Assembly (NCBI GenBank): GCA_018902545.1
Contig: JAHIQM010000016.1
Coordinates: 124,001 to 188,000, forward strand
From: Pseudomonadota bacterium
GTDB taxonomy: Bacteria; Desulfobacterota; Desulfovibrionia; Desulfovibrionales; Desulfomicrobiaceae
Direction of reading: 5' to 3'
DNA: 64,000 bases
Shown piece after piece: positions 1 through 8,416 of this stretch. A program made the position numbers and the translations under genes. How positions within the stretch are numbered: position 1 is the first letter of the stretch; each line of letters opens with the position of its first letter. The notes beneath the pieces are model-generated. The model made no database searches. It was not told the DNA's origin and saw only the letters and a list, made by a program, of their open reading frames with translations.

Positions 1-555
1 GCCGCCCTTCTTGATGTAAAACTCGGAGATACCCAGGTGCAGGGCCGAGGTCACGCCGTGGGACGTTGCGCAGCCGGTGATGATATGGACTTCCGAGTCC
101 TCCTCCACGACCACGATGTTGTGCACGTTCTGACCCACGTTCTGGCCCTTGATCAAGAGGCAGGTCTGCACCGGCTCGGCCACCTTGGCGCCCTTCTCGG
201 TGCGGATGAAATAGCCGCCGTGCAGCTCTTCCCTGGACGCGGCGCGGGTGAAGTCGTCCTTTTCGGGGTCCATGGCTTTCCAGAAGTATTCAGGCAGCCC
301 GTCGTACTTCTCGAGGGCCTGGCGCATGCCAAGCACTTCCACGCCCTTGCCGGAACTCTTGCAATGCACGGTGGAGTGGTCGAACTGCAGGAACGTGCCG
401 GCACGCTCACCGACTGCGTCCACGTCCACGCCAACCATGCGCAGCTCCTGCTTGCTCTCTTCAGTCAGGGAAGAAAAATCGGGCAATTCGGCACTCTGAC
501 GGCCGGTAAAGGAGTAGGAATTCAAATCGACCTGGATTTGGCTTAGTTCAGACAT
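1..555 (-). CDS. SufD/SufB-like Fe-S cluster assembly scaffold protein (3' end beyond window)
   Basis: Only the first 185 codons are present; the gene runs off the left edge. The protein should work with the SufC ATPase encoded just upstream as part of the SUF iron-sulfur cluster assembly complex in the cytoplasm. The visible part ends in a segment typical of the SufB/SufD beta-helix: EDSEVHIITGCATSHGV, followed by LHLGISEFYIKKGG. The ATG at 553-555 overlaps the sufC stop codon (543-545) by 13 nt, which indicates translational coupling. The N-terminus is short and lacks the long leader of E. coli SufB, resembling the compact two-gene SUF systems of anaerobes. Whether it is formally SufB or SufD cannot be decided without the C-terminus. 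Confidence 0.85.
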   Translation of the reverse strand, partial: MSELSQIQVDLNSYSFTGRQSAELPDFSSLTEESKQELRMVGVDVDAVGERAGTFLQFDHSTVHCKSSGKGVEVLGMRQALEKYDGLPEYFWKAMDPEKDDFTRAASREELHGGYFIRTEKGAKVAEPVQTCLLIKGQNVGQNVHNIVVVEEDSEVHIITGCATSHGVTSALHLGISEFYIKKGG

Positions 556-1310
556 CTGATGCACTCCTTGTAGCCGTACTTGCCGATATGGTCCAAAATG
601 TCGCGGGGCCGGGTCGGACGCGTGTCGCAGCACAAAACGCCGTTGTACATGACCTGGCCGCGGTCGGCGTTGACATAGTCGAGGATGTAACCAGTGTGGG
701 TGATGATCAGCCCGGAAGTCTTGTTGCGACGGCGCAGGTCGCGCATGCAGGTGCTTGGCATCGGAGACGAAGCGCCGTCGAGCAGCGCGCGGGCCGTGTT
801 GCCGATGAGGGTCATGTTTTCCAGATCAACTCCCGATTCGGGTTCATCGAAAAGGATGAGGTCCGGATTCTGGGCCATGAGCTGCAGGAGTTCGGAACGC
901 TTGATCTCGCCCCCGGAGAAACCGGAATTGATGTCACGGTCCAGAAATTCGTCGAAATTGACCGTCCTGGCCATGCCTTCGACATCGATCTCGCGCCCGC
1001 GGGCGCACATGGAGACCAGATGGCGGGTCTTGAGCCCGTGGATGGTCGGCGGCCGCTGAAAGGACATGCCAATGCCAAGCCGGGCGCGTTCATAGGTCGG
1101 CATTTCGGTGATATCGACACCCTTGAAGACGATCTTGCCCGCGGTGACGGTGTAGCCGCCAAAACCCATGAGCGTCATGAGCAGGGTGGTTTTCCCGGAA
1201 CCGTTGGGACCGAAGAGGATGAACGTCTCTCCCTCGTCGATGTTCAGGTTGATCCCTTTGAGGACTTCCCGCTCACCGATACTGACATGCAGGTTTTCTA
1301 TCTGAAGCAT
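543..1310 (-). CDS. sufC: SufC-like Fe-S assembly ATPase
   Basis: A 255-residue ABC-type ATPase expected to energise the SUF Fe-S assembly scaffold. Walker A GPNGSGKT is at residues 34-41, a Q-loop Gln near 85, the signature SGGEIKR at 132-138 and Walker B LILFDEPESG from 151. The E-S-G-V-D-L-E stretch after Walker B is characteristic of SufC rather than of transport ATPases, and no permease is nearby. The ATG at 1308-1310 was chosen because an AAGGATG-type ribosome site lies just upstream; an in-frame upstream start at 1349 would add 13 residues with no similarity to the family. The partner scaffold gene overlaps its 3' end by 13 nt. Confidence 0.9.
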   Translation of the reverse strand: MLQIENLHVSIGEREVLKGINLNIDEGETFILFGPNGSGKTTLLMTLMGFGGYTVTAGKIVFKGVDITEMPTYERARLGIGMSFQRPPTIHGLKTRHLVSMCARGREIDVEGMARTVNFDEFLDRDINSGFSGGEIKRSELLQLMAQNPDLILFDEPESGVDLENMTLIGNTARALLDGASSPMPSTCMRDLRRRNKTSGLIITHTGYILDYVNADRGQVMYNGVLCCDTRPTRPRDILDHIGKYGYKECIRCLN

Positions 1311-1396
1311 ATGGCATCCTTGTGATATGAAGGGCTGGCAGCGCGACAAAACAAGAACCTGCGCTTAATTGAGGCGAGGTCAAATGTCCAGTCGGC

Positions 1397-2110
1397 CTAT
1401 TTCCACTCCTTGAAGGTTTCGGAACGGTAGCAGTAGTAACAACGCGAATCGTCACGGAAAAAACGAAGCAGCAGCATGCCGGCCACGAACCCGCCAATAT
1501 GCGCCCACCAGGCCACCCCGCCGCCTCCGGACGAGGCCAGCATCCCGGACAGGACCTGGGTCATGAACCATGCTCCCAGGTAAAAAACGGCTGGCAGTTC
1601 GAAAACAAAGGGGATGATCAGAATCGGCAGAAAGGTGACCACCTTGGCATGCGGATACAGGAAGAAGTAAGCGCCCATGACCCCGGCAATGGCCCCGGAA
1701 GCCCCGACCACCGGCACCATGGACCCGGGATCGGTGAGCATGTGCACCGCCAGCGCGCCCAGGCCGCAGAGCAGGTAAAAAGCCAGGAACTTGAAGGGAC
1801 CCATCACGTCTTCGACGTTGTCCCCGAAAATCCACAGGGTCCACATATTGAAGATAAGGTGCAGCCAGCCGGAATGCAGAAACATGTGCGCGCCAAGGGG
1901 CAGCAGCAGGCCTTCGGGGTATCCGTGGATCATGGCCCACTGCGGGTCGAAATAGCGGGCTGGCACCACTCCGTACAGGTGAAAGAGCGTGAACTCCTGG
2001 GCCGCGTTCAAGCCCAAAGCGGCCAGGAACACGACTATGTTCAGGGCGACCAGGGTCCACATGGCGTAGGACCGGTGCCGCGAGGGGATGTTGTCGCGTA
2101 GAGGAATCAT
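1397..2110 (-). CDS. Rhomboid family intramembrane serine protease
   Basis: A 237-residue polytopic membrane protein that should cleave transmembrane substrates within the bilayer. About six hydrophobic segments are visible. The rhomboid landmarks are present: HxxxNMWTLWIF around residues 84-94, the catalytic serine in GASGAIAG (Ser139) and the catalytic histidine in WAHIGGFVAG (His204). The C-terminus carries a short Cys/Tyr-rich tail (CYYCYR) that could bind a metal but is too short to classify. It starts 3 nt after the stop of the upstream fusion gene on the same strand, so the two are probably cotranscribed. The substrate is unknown. Confidence 0.92.
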   Translation of the reverse strand: MIPLRDNIPSRHRSYAMWTLVALNIVVFLAALGLNAAQEFTLFHLYGVVPARYFDPQWAMIHGYPEGLLLPLGAHMFLHSGWLHLIFNMWTLWIFGDNVEDVMGPFKFLAFYLLCGLGALAVHMLTDPGSMVPVVGASGAIAGVMGAYFFLYPHAKVVTFLPILIIPFVFELPAVFYLGAWFMTQVLSGMLASSGGGGVAWWAHIGGFVAGMLLLRFFRDDSRCYYCYRSETFKEWK

Positions 2111-2113
2111 GGC

Positions 2114-3694
2114 TCAGTCCGTATCTTCCATGGTGTCCGGGTTCTCGAAGAAATCGTGCAGCTCTTCCATGCGGCGCTGGGCGCGCCCGTGCAGCATCTC
2201 GCGCACCACATCGATTAAGGCCCTTGAGCGGGAATGAAGCTGGTCCAGCGACCCGGAATTATCGACCACCAGATGGGCCATGGGCACCTTCCCGGCCTGG
2301 GGCAACTGCCAGGAGTCAACCAGTGCTATGCGCTCCGGGCTCCACCCCCGCTCACGTAACCTCGCGTGGCGTGAGCGGTCCGGGCAGAAGACCACGGCCA
2401 CAAGGTCGACCTCCCCGGCAAGGCCCGCCTCGCACAAAAGGGGGATTTCAGCCAGGGCAAGGTCCTCGTCCTGCGCAGCCCTGAAGGCCTTCAGGGCGTG
2501 GCGCACCAGAGGGTGAATAAGGCGCTCCACCTCGCGGCGCAGACTTTCGGATTCTCTCATGGCGCCAAAGAGCAGGTCTTTGTCCACCCCGCCGCCCGGA
2601 AGCGTGAAGCGGGCCCCGAAATGGTGTTCCAGAATGGCGCAGCCTTCCCCGCCCCGTGCATAGCTCCCGGCGACCACCCGGTCAGCACAGAAAACCGGAA
2701 CGCCCATCTCTTCCGCCACGGCCCGCACGGTGGACTTGCCGCTGCCCGCGGCTCCGGTCAGACCGACACAGGTCCGCTCGCGACAAAGGTCACCCAGCAC
2801 TTCAAGAAAATCGCTTGGAGGCGGGACCACAAAATCCAGGGGTTCGCCGGTGCGAGGATGCTCGAAACGCAACTGCCAGGCATGCAGCATCTGTCTGGGA
2901 GCACGCGCGGCCGTCTGTCTGTCGGCGTAGACCGCGTCACCCAGAATGGGATGGCCAAGGTTCGCGAGGTGTACGCGGATCTGGTGGGTGCGACCGGTCA
3001 TGATGCGCACGCGCAGCAGGGAGGCGCTCTTGTCCGGCGCGCTCCATACCCGCTGGTAGCGGGTCTCGGCCGCACGCCCGCCTCGCGCGGCTACGGCCAT
3101 GCGCGTCTTGATGGTTGGATGCCGCCCCAGAGGAAGGTTCACGACACCGCTGGATTCCGGCACCCCGGAGACCAATGCCACGTATTCCTTGTAAACCTCC
3201 CGTGAGGCAAACGCCCGGGTCAGCTCCAGCCGCGCCGGTTCGCTCAGGGCCATGGCAATGAGCCCGGAAGTGTCCTTGTCCAGGCGATGCACCACGCCGG
3301 GTCGCTCCCCGGACTGGCCCAGCAGGACGGGAAAATGATGGGCCGCGCGATGCACCAGGGTCGGTTCATTGACCGAGGGAGCAGGATGAACGGTCAGCGC
3401 GGCGCTCTTGTTGATCACCGCAAGATGCTCGTCGGCAAAAACGACATCAAGGGGGCCGTCATGGGGGACAATGGTCGAATCAGGATAGTCGGGGAACAAG
3501 CTCAGGATCTGGCCGGGCGTGAGCTTCGTGGCCGCCTTGGTGCAGATCCGACCGTTAATCCGCGCCCGCCCGTCCTTGATCCAGGTCTGGATGCGGCTTC
3601 TGGCCACGCCCTCCTCGTCAAGGCAGAGCTGCCAGAAAACATCCAACCGCTGCCCCACGTCCGCGGCACCCACATTCTCAACATATTCCTGCAT
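2114..3694 (-). CDS. Bifunctional RluA/RluD-family pseudouridine synthase and dephospho-CoA kinase (fusion)
   Basis: A 526-residue protein that joins two complete enzymes. Residues 1-80 form an S4-like RNA-binding region. About 80-300 are an RluD-type pseudouridine synthase with the catalytic motif HRLDKDTSG at 136-144 (Asp139) and the later TGRTHQIRVHL motif. About 309-526 are dephospho-CoA kinase (CoaE): P-loop GAAGSGKST at 314-322 and the CADR substrate motif near 336-339. The first half would modify 23S rRNA; the second performs the last step of CoA synthesis. The start at 3692-3694 follows a GGGGAAG ribosome site; an in-frame upstream start at 3757 has none. No frameshift or stop separates the halves, so this is a real fusion rather than an annotation artefact. 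Confidence 0.92.
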   Translation of the reverse strand: MQEYVENVGAADVGQRLDVFWQLCLDEEGVARSRIQTWIKDGRARINGRICTKAATKLTPGQILSLFPDYPDSTIVPHDGPLDVVFADEHLAVINKSAALTVHPAPSVNEPTLVHRAAHHFPVLLGQSGERPGVVHRLDKDTSGLIAMALSEPARLELTRAFASREVYKEYVALVSGVPESSGVVNLPLGRHPTIKTRMAVAARGGRAAETRYQRVWSAPDKSASLLRVRIMTGRTHQIRVHLANLGHPILGDAVYADRQTAARAPRQMLHAWQLRFEHPRTGEPLDFVVPPPSDFLEVLGDLCRERTCVGLTGAAGSGKSTVRAVAEEMGVPVFCADRVVAGSYARGGEGCAILEHHFGARFTLPGGGVDKDLLFGAMRESESLRREVERLIHPLVRHALKAFRAAQDEDLALAEIPLLCEAGLAGEVDLVAVVFCPDRSRHARLRERGWSPERIALVDSWQLPQAGKVPMAHLVVDNSGSLDQLHSRSRALIDVVREMLHGRAQRRMEELHDFFENPDTMEDTD

Positions 3695-3810
3695 GCAGTC
3701 TTCCCCGTTTGAACCAAAATCCATAAACGCAAAATCCGAAGCCAAGCGACATCGCAATCGGATACGCAGACAACACGATAGGAGTAGTCACCTTTAGCCC
3801 TGCTGACAAA

Positions 3811-3843
3811 TGAAAAGGCGGCCCCGCGAGGGACCGCCTTTAG
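3811..3843 (-). terminator. Rho-independent terminator of the VWA/OmpA gene
   Basis: On the minus strand, AAGGCGGTCCC and GGGCCGCCTT form an 11-bp stem (one wobble) around a short GC-rich loop, followed by TTTTCA. It begins about 20 nt after the stop codon of the envelope protein gene. Confidence 0.75.
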
Positions 3844-3863
3844 TAGTCTGATGCCTGAGGAGC

Positions 3864-4991
3864 TTACTTCTTCTTGTAAACACCCTTCAGTTCGGCAAGG
3901 ATGCGGCGGTTTTCGGCGCGACCTTCGTCGGTATCGTTAGTGGAGATGGGCTTGCTCTCGCCATAACCAACAGCGGAGAACAGGTTGGTGTCCATGCCCA
4001 GTTCGTTGACCAGATAGTCGCGAACGGCCTTGGCGCGGCGCTCGGACAGCTTCTGGTTGTACTCGTCGGTACCCACGGAATCGGTGTGGCCGGCGATTTC
4101 AACAACAGTGAAGGACTGCTGCTGTCTCATGTAGGAAGCGAAGTCAGCCAGTTCCTGATGGTACTGGGGCTTGATGTCGGACTTGTCGAAGTCGAAGTTG
4201 ATCTTCAGGGTGACAATGTCGTCAATGGGGCAGCCATCAGCATCAACGGCCAGACCCGGGAGGGTGTCGGGGCACTTGTCGATGCAGTTGTTCACGCCGT
4301 CATTGTCGTCATCCAGGGAGCAGGGGTCAACCGCAGTCGCGTCATCATAGAAGACGTCCTTGACGAACTTCTGCAGAGCGGCGTCATCGGTCAGCTGGGC
4401 GGCGGAAACGCCTACGCCGCAGGGCTTCAGGGCAGTGATGGCGTCGAGCAGGGCCTGGTTGCCGTTCACGGTGTCGGCGTAGCTGATGGTGTGGAAACAC
4501 GCGCCGTATTTTTCAGCCAGGGCAGCGGCAACCTTAAGGGAGCCTTCGCCGGTGTTTTCCCGTCCGTCGGACAAGATAATGACGGCGCTACGGCCCACGG
4601 CGCCCTGCAGGGCGGGCTCAAGGCCTTTCAGACCCACACCCAGAGGGGTGGGGTTGGAGCCGATCAGTGTCGGAACCTTGGCGATGGAGGCACCGTAACC
4701 GGCCGTGGTATAGGCTTCCAGACCCTGGAGTTCACCAGACGGAGCGGCGGTGCTCAGAGCGCCCTGGTACCCGAGCTCGGGGATCATGGCGTTCATGCGT
4801 TCGAGCAGGGCCTTGGCCAGAACGATCTTCGTTTCCTTGGTGCCCACATACTTTTCGTCCATGGAGCCGGAACGGTCAACCAGGATGAAGAAGTTGTCGA
4901 CCTTGCGCACATAATTTTCTGCGGCCACCGCCACGGAGGCGGAAAACATGGCCACAAGCAGAGTTAGAAGAACCAATTTTTTAACTTTCAT
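3864..4991 (-). CDS. Secreted VWA - thrombospondin type 3 - OmpA peptidoglycan-binding protein
   Basis: A 375-residue protein with a signal peptide (about 1-24, cleaved near SVAVAA). Residues 33-215 form a von Willebrand A domain with an intact MIDAS start DRSGS (39-43). Residues 222-258 hold an Asp-rich, calcium-type thrombospondin type 3 repeat (DDDNDGVNNCIDKCPD). Residues 262-370 form an OmpA C-terminal domain with FDFDKSDI and the peptidoglycan-contact segment GHTDSVGTDEYNQKLSERRA. There is no beta-barrel, so it is probably a periplasmic or lipid-proximal protein that tethers a metal-dependent adhesion domain to the cell wall. The gene is monocistronic, with its own terminator and promoter. 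Its partner is unknown. Confidence 0.9.
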   Translation of the reverse strand: MKVKKLVLLTLLVAMFSASVAVAAENYVRKVDNFFILVDRSGSMDEKYVGTKETKIVLAKALLERMNAMIPELGYQGALSTAAPSGELQGLEAYTTAGYGASIAKVPTLIGSNPTPLGVGLKGLEPALQGAVGRSAVIILSDGRENTGEGSLKVAAALAEKYGACFHTISYADTVNGNQALLDAITALKPCGVGVSAAQLTDDAALQKFVKDVFYDDATAVDPCSLDDDNDGVNNCIDKCPDTLPGLAVDADGCPIDDIVTLKINFDFDKSDIKPQYHQELADFASYMRQQQSFTVVEIAGHTDSVGTDEYNQKLSERRAKAVRDYLVNELGMDTNLFSAVGYGESKPISTNDTDEGRAENRRILAELKGVYKKK

Positions 4992-5064
4992 ACGTCCTAC
5001 TCCTCGGGTTGATATTACATCTCAAATAAAAAAACGGACAATTTTCAAGAAACCTGTCTGAGTA

Positions 5065-5093
5065 GCTTTAGCTCTATCACAATTTATTGTCAA
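5065..5093 (-). promoter_or_regulatory. Putative sigma-70 promoter of the VWA/OmpA gene
   Basis: On the minus strand a perfect TTGACA (5093-5088) is followed after 17 nt by TAAAGC (5070-5065), a weak -10. It lies in an AT-rich region about 75 nt upstream of the ATG at 4991. Confidence 0.4.
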
Positions 5094-5193
5094 AGGCAGA
5101 AAAACAAAAGAAATATAAAATCTTCATCGGCAAATGCGGCACAGTCGCAAATATGACTTGACCCTCGGCAGGGCCGCGCCGACAATCAGCTCT

Positions 5194-6432
5194 ATGGATG
5201 AATCTTTTGAGGCTGTTCAGGATTTTATACGAGTCATTCTGCACTTGGACATGGATGCTTTTTTCACTTCCGTGGAGCAGGTCGACGATCCTTTGTTGCA
5301 AGGAAAGCCTGTAGTGATCGGGCAATCCCTGCGCGGAGTGGCCTCGGCGGCGTCATACGAAGCCAGAAAATACGGCATCAAGTCCGCCATGCCCATCGTA
5401 CAGGCCAAAAAACTCTGCCCTCACGCAGTATTCCTGCCGGGCCGCATGGCCCGCTACCGCGAAGTGTCGCGGCAGGTCATGGACATCATCCGCGACCTGT
5501 GCCCCCTGGTGGAGCAGGCCTCTGTGGACGAGGCCTATGCCGACATAAGCGGCACTCGGCGCCTTTTCGGCCCTCCCGAAAATCTGGCCCTGCGCCTGAA
5601 GGCTGAAATTCTCTCCGCGACCGGCCTGACCTGCTCAGTTGGCATTGCCCCCAACAAGTTTCTGGCCAAGATCGCCTCGGACTGGAACAAGCCAGACGGG
5701 CTGACCCGCATCCGCCCCATCGACGCTCCCGCGTTCCTGCAGGCGCTCCCGCTGGGCAAAATCCCCGGTGTCGGCACCCACTTCAAGGAGGAGTTGCGGC
5801 GCATGGGCGTGACCACCGTGCCCGACGTGCTCGCACGCCCGAAAGCCTACTGGGCCGAAGCCCTGGGCAAGCGCGGCGCCTTCCTGCATGACCGGGCCTG
5901 CGGCATCGACGACTCCTCCGTGGTTCCAGGCACCGACCCCAAATCCTGCAGCGCCGAGAACACCCTGGACAAGGACACCCTTGACCGGGCGCTGCTCGAA
6001 CGCCAGCTGCTGATTCAGGCCGAACGGATCGGACGGGAACTGCGCGGGATCGGAAAAAAGGGGCTGACCGTGACGCTCAAAATCAAGTTCCACGATTTCT
6101 CGGCCATCACACGCAGCAAAACCCTGCATCGGCCCACGGATATCACTAAAGAAATCTTCGACGCTGCGCGCAAGCTCCTGGCTGCGGAAAAACTTCCCCA
6201 ACCGGTACGGCTCATCGGCACAGGCGTGTCCAATTTTCGCCTCGTGCAGGTCGAGCTGCCGCTCATGCCCGACGCGACGCGCAAACGCAGCCGCAAACTC
6301 GACGAGACCATGGATCGCATCCTGGACAAATTCGGAAGCGGGAGCATCGCACGCGCCGAGACGGCGATCAGGGACGCGGACACTGTCGAAGACCTTTTGT
6401 CCCAGAAAAACCGCACATTGAACGGACAATAA
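5194..6432 (+). CDS. dinB: DNA polymerase IV (Y-family)
   Basis: A 412-residue translesion polymerase. The palm residues are visible: LDMDAFFTSVEQ (Asp19 and Asp21 region, with the FF steric gate) and ASVDEAYADI (Asp112/Glu113). The little-finger region ends near residue 350, followed by a basic C-terminal tail. A C-terminal beta-clamp motif is not obvious. The ATG at 5194 gives an N-terminus close to the usual DinB start; an in-frame ATG at 5134 would add 20 residues, and neither has a strong ribosome site, so the start is uncertain. No convincing LexA box was recognised upstream. The gene stands alone and is divergent from the OmpA-like gene. Confidence 0.93.
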   Translation: MDESFEAVQDFIRVILHLDMDAFFTSVEQVDDPLLQGKPVVIGQSLRGVASAASYEARKYGIKSAMPIVQAKKLCPHAVFLPGRMARYREVSRQVMDIIRDLCPLVEQASVDEAYADISGTRRLFGPPENLALRLKAEILSATGLTCSVGIAPNKFLAKIASDWNKPDGLTRIRPIDAPAFLQALPLGKIPGVGTHFKEELRRMGVTTVPDVLARPKAYWAEALGKRGAFLHDRACGIDDSSVVPGTDPKSCSAENTLDKDTLDRALLERQLLIQAERIGRELRGIGKKGLTVTLKIKFHDFSAITRSKTLHRPTDITKEIFDAARKLLAAEKLPQPVRLIGTGVSNFRLVQVELPLMPDATRKRSRKLDETMDRILDKFGSGSIARAETAIRDADTVEDLLSQKNRTLNGQ

Positions 6433-6500
6433 TACTTGCCAAAGAACATTTTTCTTGCTTGGGAAATCCGATTCGAACATCAATCAGACAAGGATATCCC

Positions 6501-7274
6501 ATGTTTTCTCACGCCATCGCCCGCATCCCCGGCCCGGACTACCCCCAGGGCCTGACCACCTCCACCCTTCCCGCTCCGGACCTTGATCTGGCCCTGGCCC
6601 AGCACGACGCCTACGTACGCTGTCTCAAATCCCTGGGCCTGACCGTCGATGTATTGCCCCCCGCGCCAGGCTTCCCCGACGCCTGCTTCGTCGAGGACAC
6701 GGCGGTGGTCGTGCGCGAGGTCGCCGTAGTCTCGCGGCCCGGAGCGCCCTCCCGCCAGGGCGAAGCGGACTCCATGGTCGAACCGTTGTCCGCGCATCGC
6801 CCCCTGGCCCGCATAACGGATCCGGGAACCCTGGACGGCGGCGACATCCTGCAGGTCGACAAACGCTTTTTCATCGGCGTGTCCGATCGCACCAACGAGG
6901 AAGGCGCGCGTCAGCTCGCGGCTATCCTGGCCGGGCACGGCTACCAGAGCGACATAATTCACGTGGCCGCCGGCCTGCATCTGAAATCGAGCCTCAACTA
7001 CGTGGGCGAAAACACCATGCTGGTCACTGCGGACTTCGCCGGGCACCCGGCCATCAAAGGTTTCAGGCAGATCGTCTGCCCCGAAGGCGAGGAGTATGCG
7101 GCCAACACGCTGCTCGTGAACGGAACCCTGATCATGCCTTCTGGCTATCCTCGCACCAGGGCGCTGCTTGAAACTCTGGGCCTGCCCATCGCCCAACTCG
7201 ACACCAGCGAATACCGCAAGATGGACGGCGGATTGACCTGCCTGTCCCTGCGCCTTGAAAGCCCTGTTTCTTGA
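6501..7274 (+). CDS. Dimethylarginine dimethylaminohydrolase (DDAH)-like amidinotransferase-fold hydrolase
   Basis: A 257-residue protein of the guanidino-group-modifying superfamily, which hydrolyses methylarginines or arginine-like substrates to citrulline through a cysteine nucleophile. Landmarks are FPDACFVEDTAVV (58-70), the LDGGDIL motif (111-117), the active-site histidine in GLHLKSS (His160) and the nucleophile in DGGLTCLSLR (Cys247). Length and order fit DDAH rather than the longer arginine deiminase. The start at 6501 follows an AAGGAT ribosome site at good spacing. The substrate is not provable from sequence; citrulline production from a methylarginine is the family expectation. 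Confidence 0.85.
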   Translation: MFSHAIARIPGPDYPQGLTTSTLPAPDLDLALAQHDAYVRCLKSLGLTVDVLPPAPGFPDACFVEDTAVVVREVAVVSRPGAPSRQGEADSMVEPLSAHRPLARITDPGTLDGGDILQVDKRFFIGVSDRTNEEGARQLAAILAGHGYQSDIIHVAAGLHLKSSLNYVGENTMLVTADFAGHPAIKGFRQIVCPEGEEYAANTLLVNGTLIMPSGYPRTRALLETLGLPIAQLDTSEYRKMDGGLTCLSLRLESPVS

Positions 7275-7322
7275 GTTTTCCAGCAGCACCGCGTAGGGGA
7301 ATCAACGCGAGGGGGACACATT

Positions 7323-7487
7323 ATGGAACTGTTCAAGAATCGATACAAGCGTGAATTCGTCGAAGTCGCCTGCCCCAAGTGCAAGCAGACCAAAATCATC
7401 TGCCTGCCCGAGGAGGATATGCCCACCTGCGAGTACTGCAAAGTGAAGATGAACATCAAAGAGGTTCTGACCGAGGGAAAATATTGA
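7323..7487 (+). CDS. Small zinc-ribbon-like protein (54 aa)
   Basis: A 54-residue ORF with a clear GAGGGGG ribosome site 6-12 nt upstream. The protein has two C-x2-C pairs, CPKCK (from residue 17) and CEYCK (from residue 36), separated by 15 residues, the spacing of a rubredoxin-like or zinc-ribbon knuckle. Charged residues dominate the remainder. It lies 48 nt after the DDAH-like gene and 35 nt before the amino-acid binding protein gene, so it is probably cotranscribed with one of them. Its function is unknown. Confidence 0.75.
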   Translation: MELFKNRYKREFVEVACPKCKQTKIICLPEEDMPTCEYCKVKMNIKEVLTEGKY

Positions 7488-7522
7488 CCACCGGCAAGCC
7501 TTGTAACCAAAGAGGAGGCTCT

Positions 7523-8344
7523 ATGCGTTTTGTGACGAAGACTGTTTTGGCTCTGCTCCTGGTCGCGTTTGCGGCCATGCCCGTCCTGGCCGCCGACATC
7601 GAACTGGCCCAGAAATCCACCCTGAACGAAATCCTGAAGCGCGGCGAACTGCGCGTCGGCCTCGATGCAGGGTACATGCCCTTCGAGATGACGGACAAGA
7701 AAGGCGAGATCGTCGGTTTTGACGTGGACATGGCCAAGGAAATGGCCAAAGCCATGGGCGTCAAGCTGACCATCGTGAACACCGACTATGACGGCATCAT
7801 CCCCGCCCTCATGGCCGACAAGTTCGATATCATCATTTCCGGCATGACCGTGAACCAGGAACGCAACCTGCAGATCAATTTCGCCGATCCGTACATCGTC
7901 GTGGGTCAGGCCATCCTGCTGAACAAGAAGCATGAAGGCGCGGTCACTTCTTACAAGGATCTTAACGACCCCAAGTACACCGTCGTCTCCCGCATCGGCA
8001 CCACCGGCGAGCAGGCCGCCAAGCGCATGATCCCCAAGGCCCAGTACAAGAGCTTTGAAAAGGAATCCGACGGCGCCATGGAAGTGGTCAACGGCCAGGC
8101 CGACGCCTTTGTCTACGATCTGCCCTTCTGCGCGGTCTTCATGGCCCAGCAGGGCGGTGCCAACCTCGTCCTCTTGGACAAGGTCTTCACCTACGAACCC
8201 CTGGGCTTCGGCGTGAAGAAGGGCGACCCTGACTTCCTGAACTGGCTGGACAACTTCCTGGCGCAGATCAAGAACGACGGGCGCTTCGACCGTATCTACG
8301 ACAAGTGGATCAAGGGCACCGAGTGGCTCAAGGACATCCAGTAA
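7523..8344 (+). CDS. Polar amino-acid ABC transporter, periplasmic substrate-binding protein
   Basis: A 273-residue family-3 solute-binding protein. The signal peptide covers about residues 1-23 (AAMPVLAA). The mature part starts with the type-specific strand GELRVGLDAGYMPFE and continues with GEIVGFDVDMAKEMAK and FDIIISGMTVNQERN, the canonical glutamine/histidine-binding fold. The start at 7523 has an AGAGGAGG ribosome site; longer in-frame starts would bury the signal peptide. Its permease and ATPase follow directly, so it captures a polar amino acid for import. Specificity cannot be fixed from sequence. Confidence 0.93.
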   Translation: MRFVTKTVLALLLVAFAAMPVLAADIELAQKSTLNEILKRGELRVGLDAGYMPFEMTDKKGEIVGFDVDMAKEMAKAMGVKLTIVNTDYDGIIPALMADKFDIIISGMTVNQERNLQINFADPYIVVGQAILLNKKHEGAVTSYKDLNDPKYTVVSRIGTTGEQAAKRMIPKAQYKSFEKESDGAMEVVNGQADAFVYDLPFCAVFMAQQGGANLVLLDKVFTYEPLGFGVKKGDPDFLNWLDNFLAQIKNDGRFDRIYDKWIKGTEWLKDIQ

Positions 8345-8356
8345 TCAAGCAACGTT

Positions 8357-8390
8357 GAGGGATCCGGCTTCACGCCGGATTCCTCGTTTT
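8357..8390 (+). terminator. Hairpin with T-run between binding protein and permease (attenuating terminator)
   Basis: GAGG-GATCCGGC pairs with GCCGGAT-TCCTC around a TTCAC loop, followed by GTTTT. Such a partial terminator after the binding-protein gene would lower permease expression relative to the binding protein, a common arrangement in ABC operons. Confidence 0.6.
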
Positions 8391-8416
8391 CATGACTTAA
8401 GTCACCAGGACGGACA

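Noticed and set aside
4086-4967. 293-residue plus-strand open frame opposite the VWA/OmpA gene
   Set aside because: Gly/Val-rich antisense translation of a gene with a signal peptide, MIDAS and OmpA motifs.
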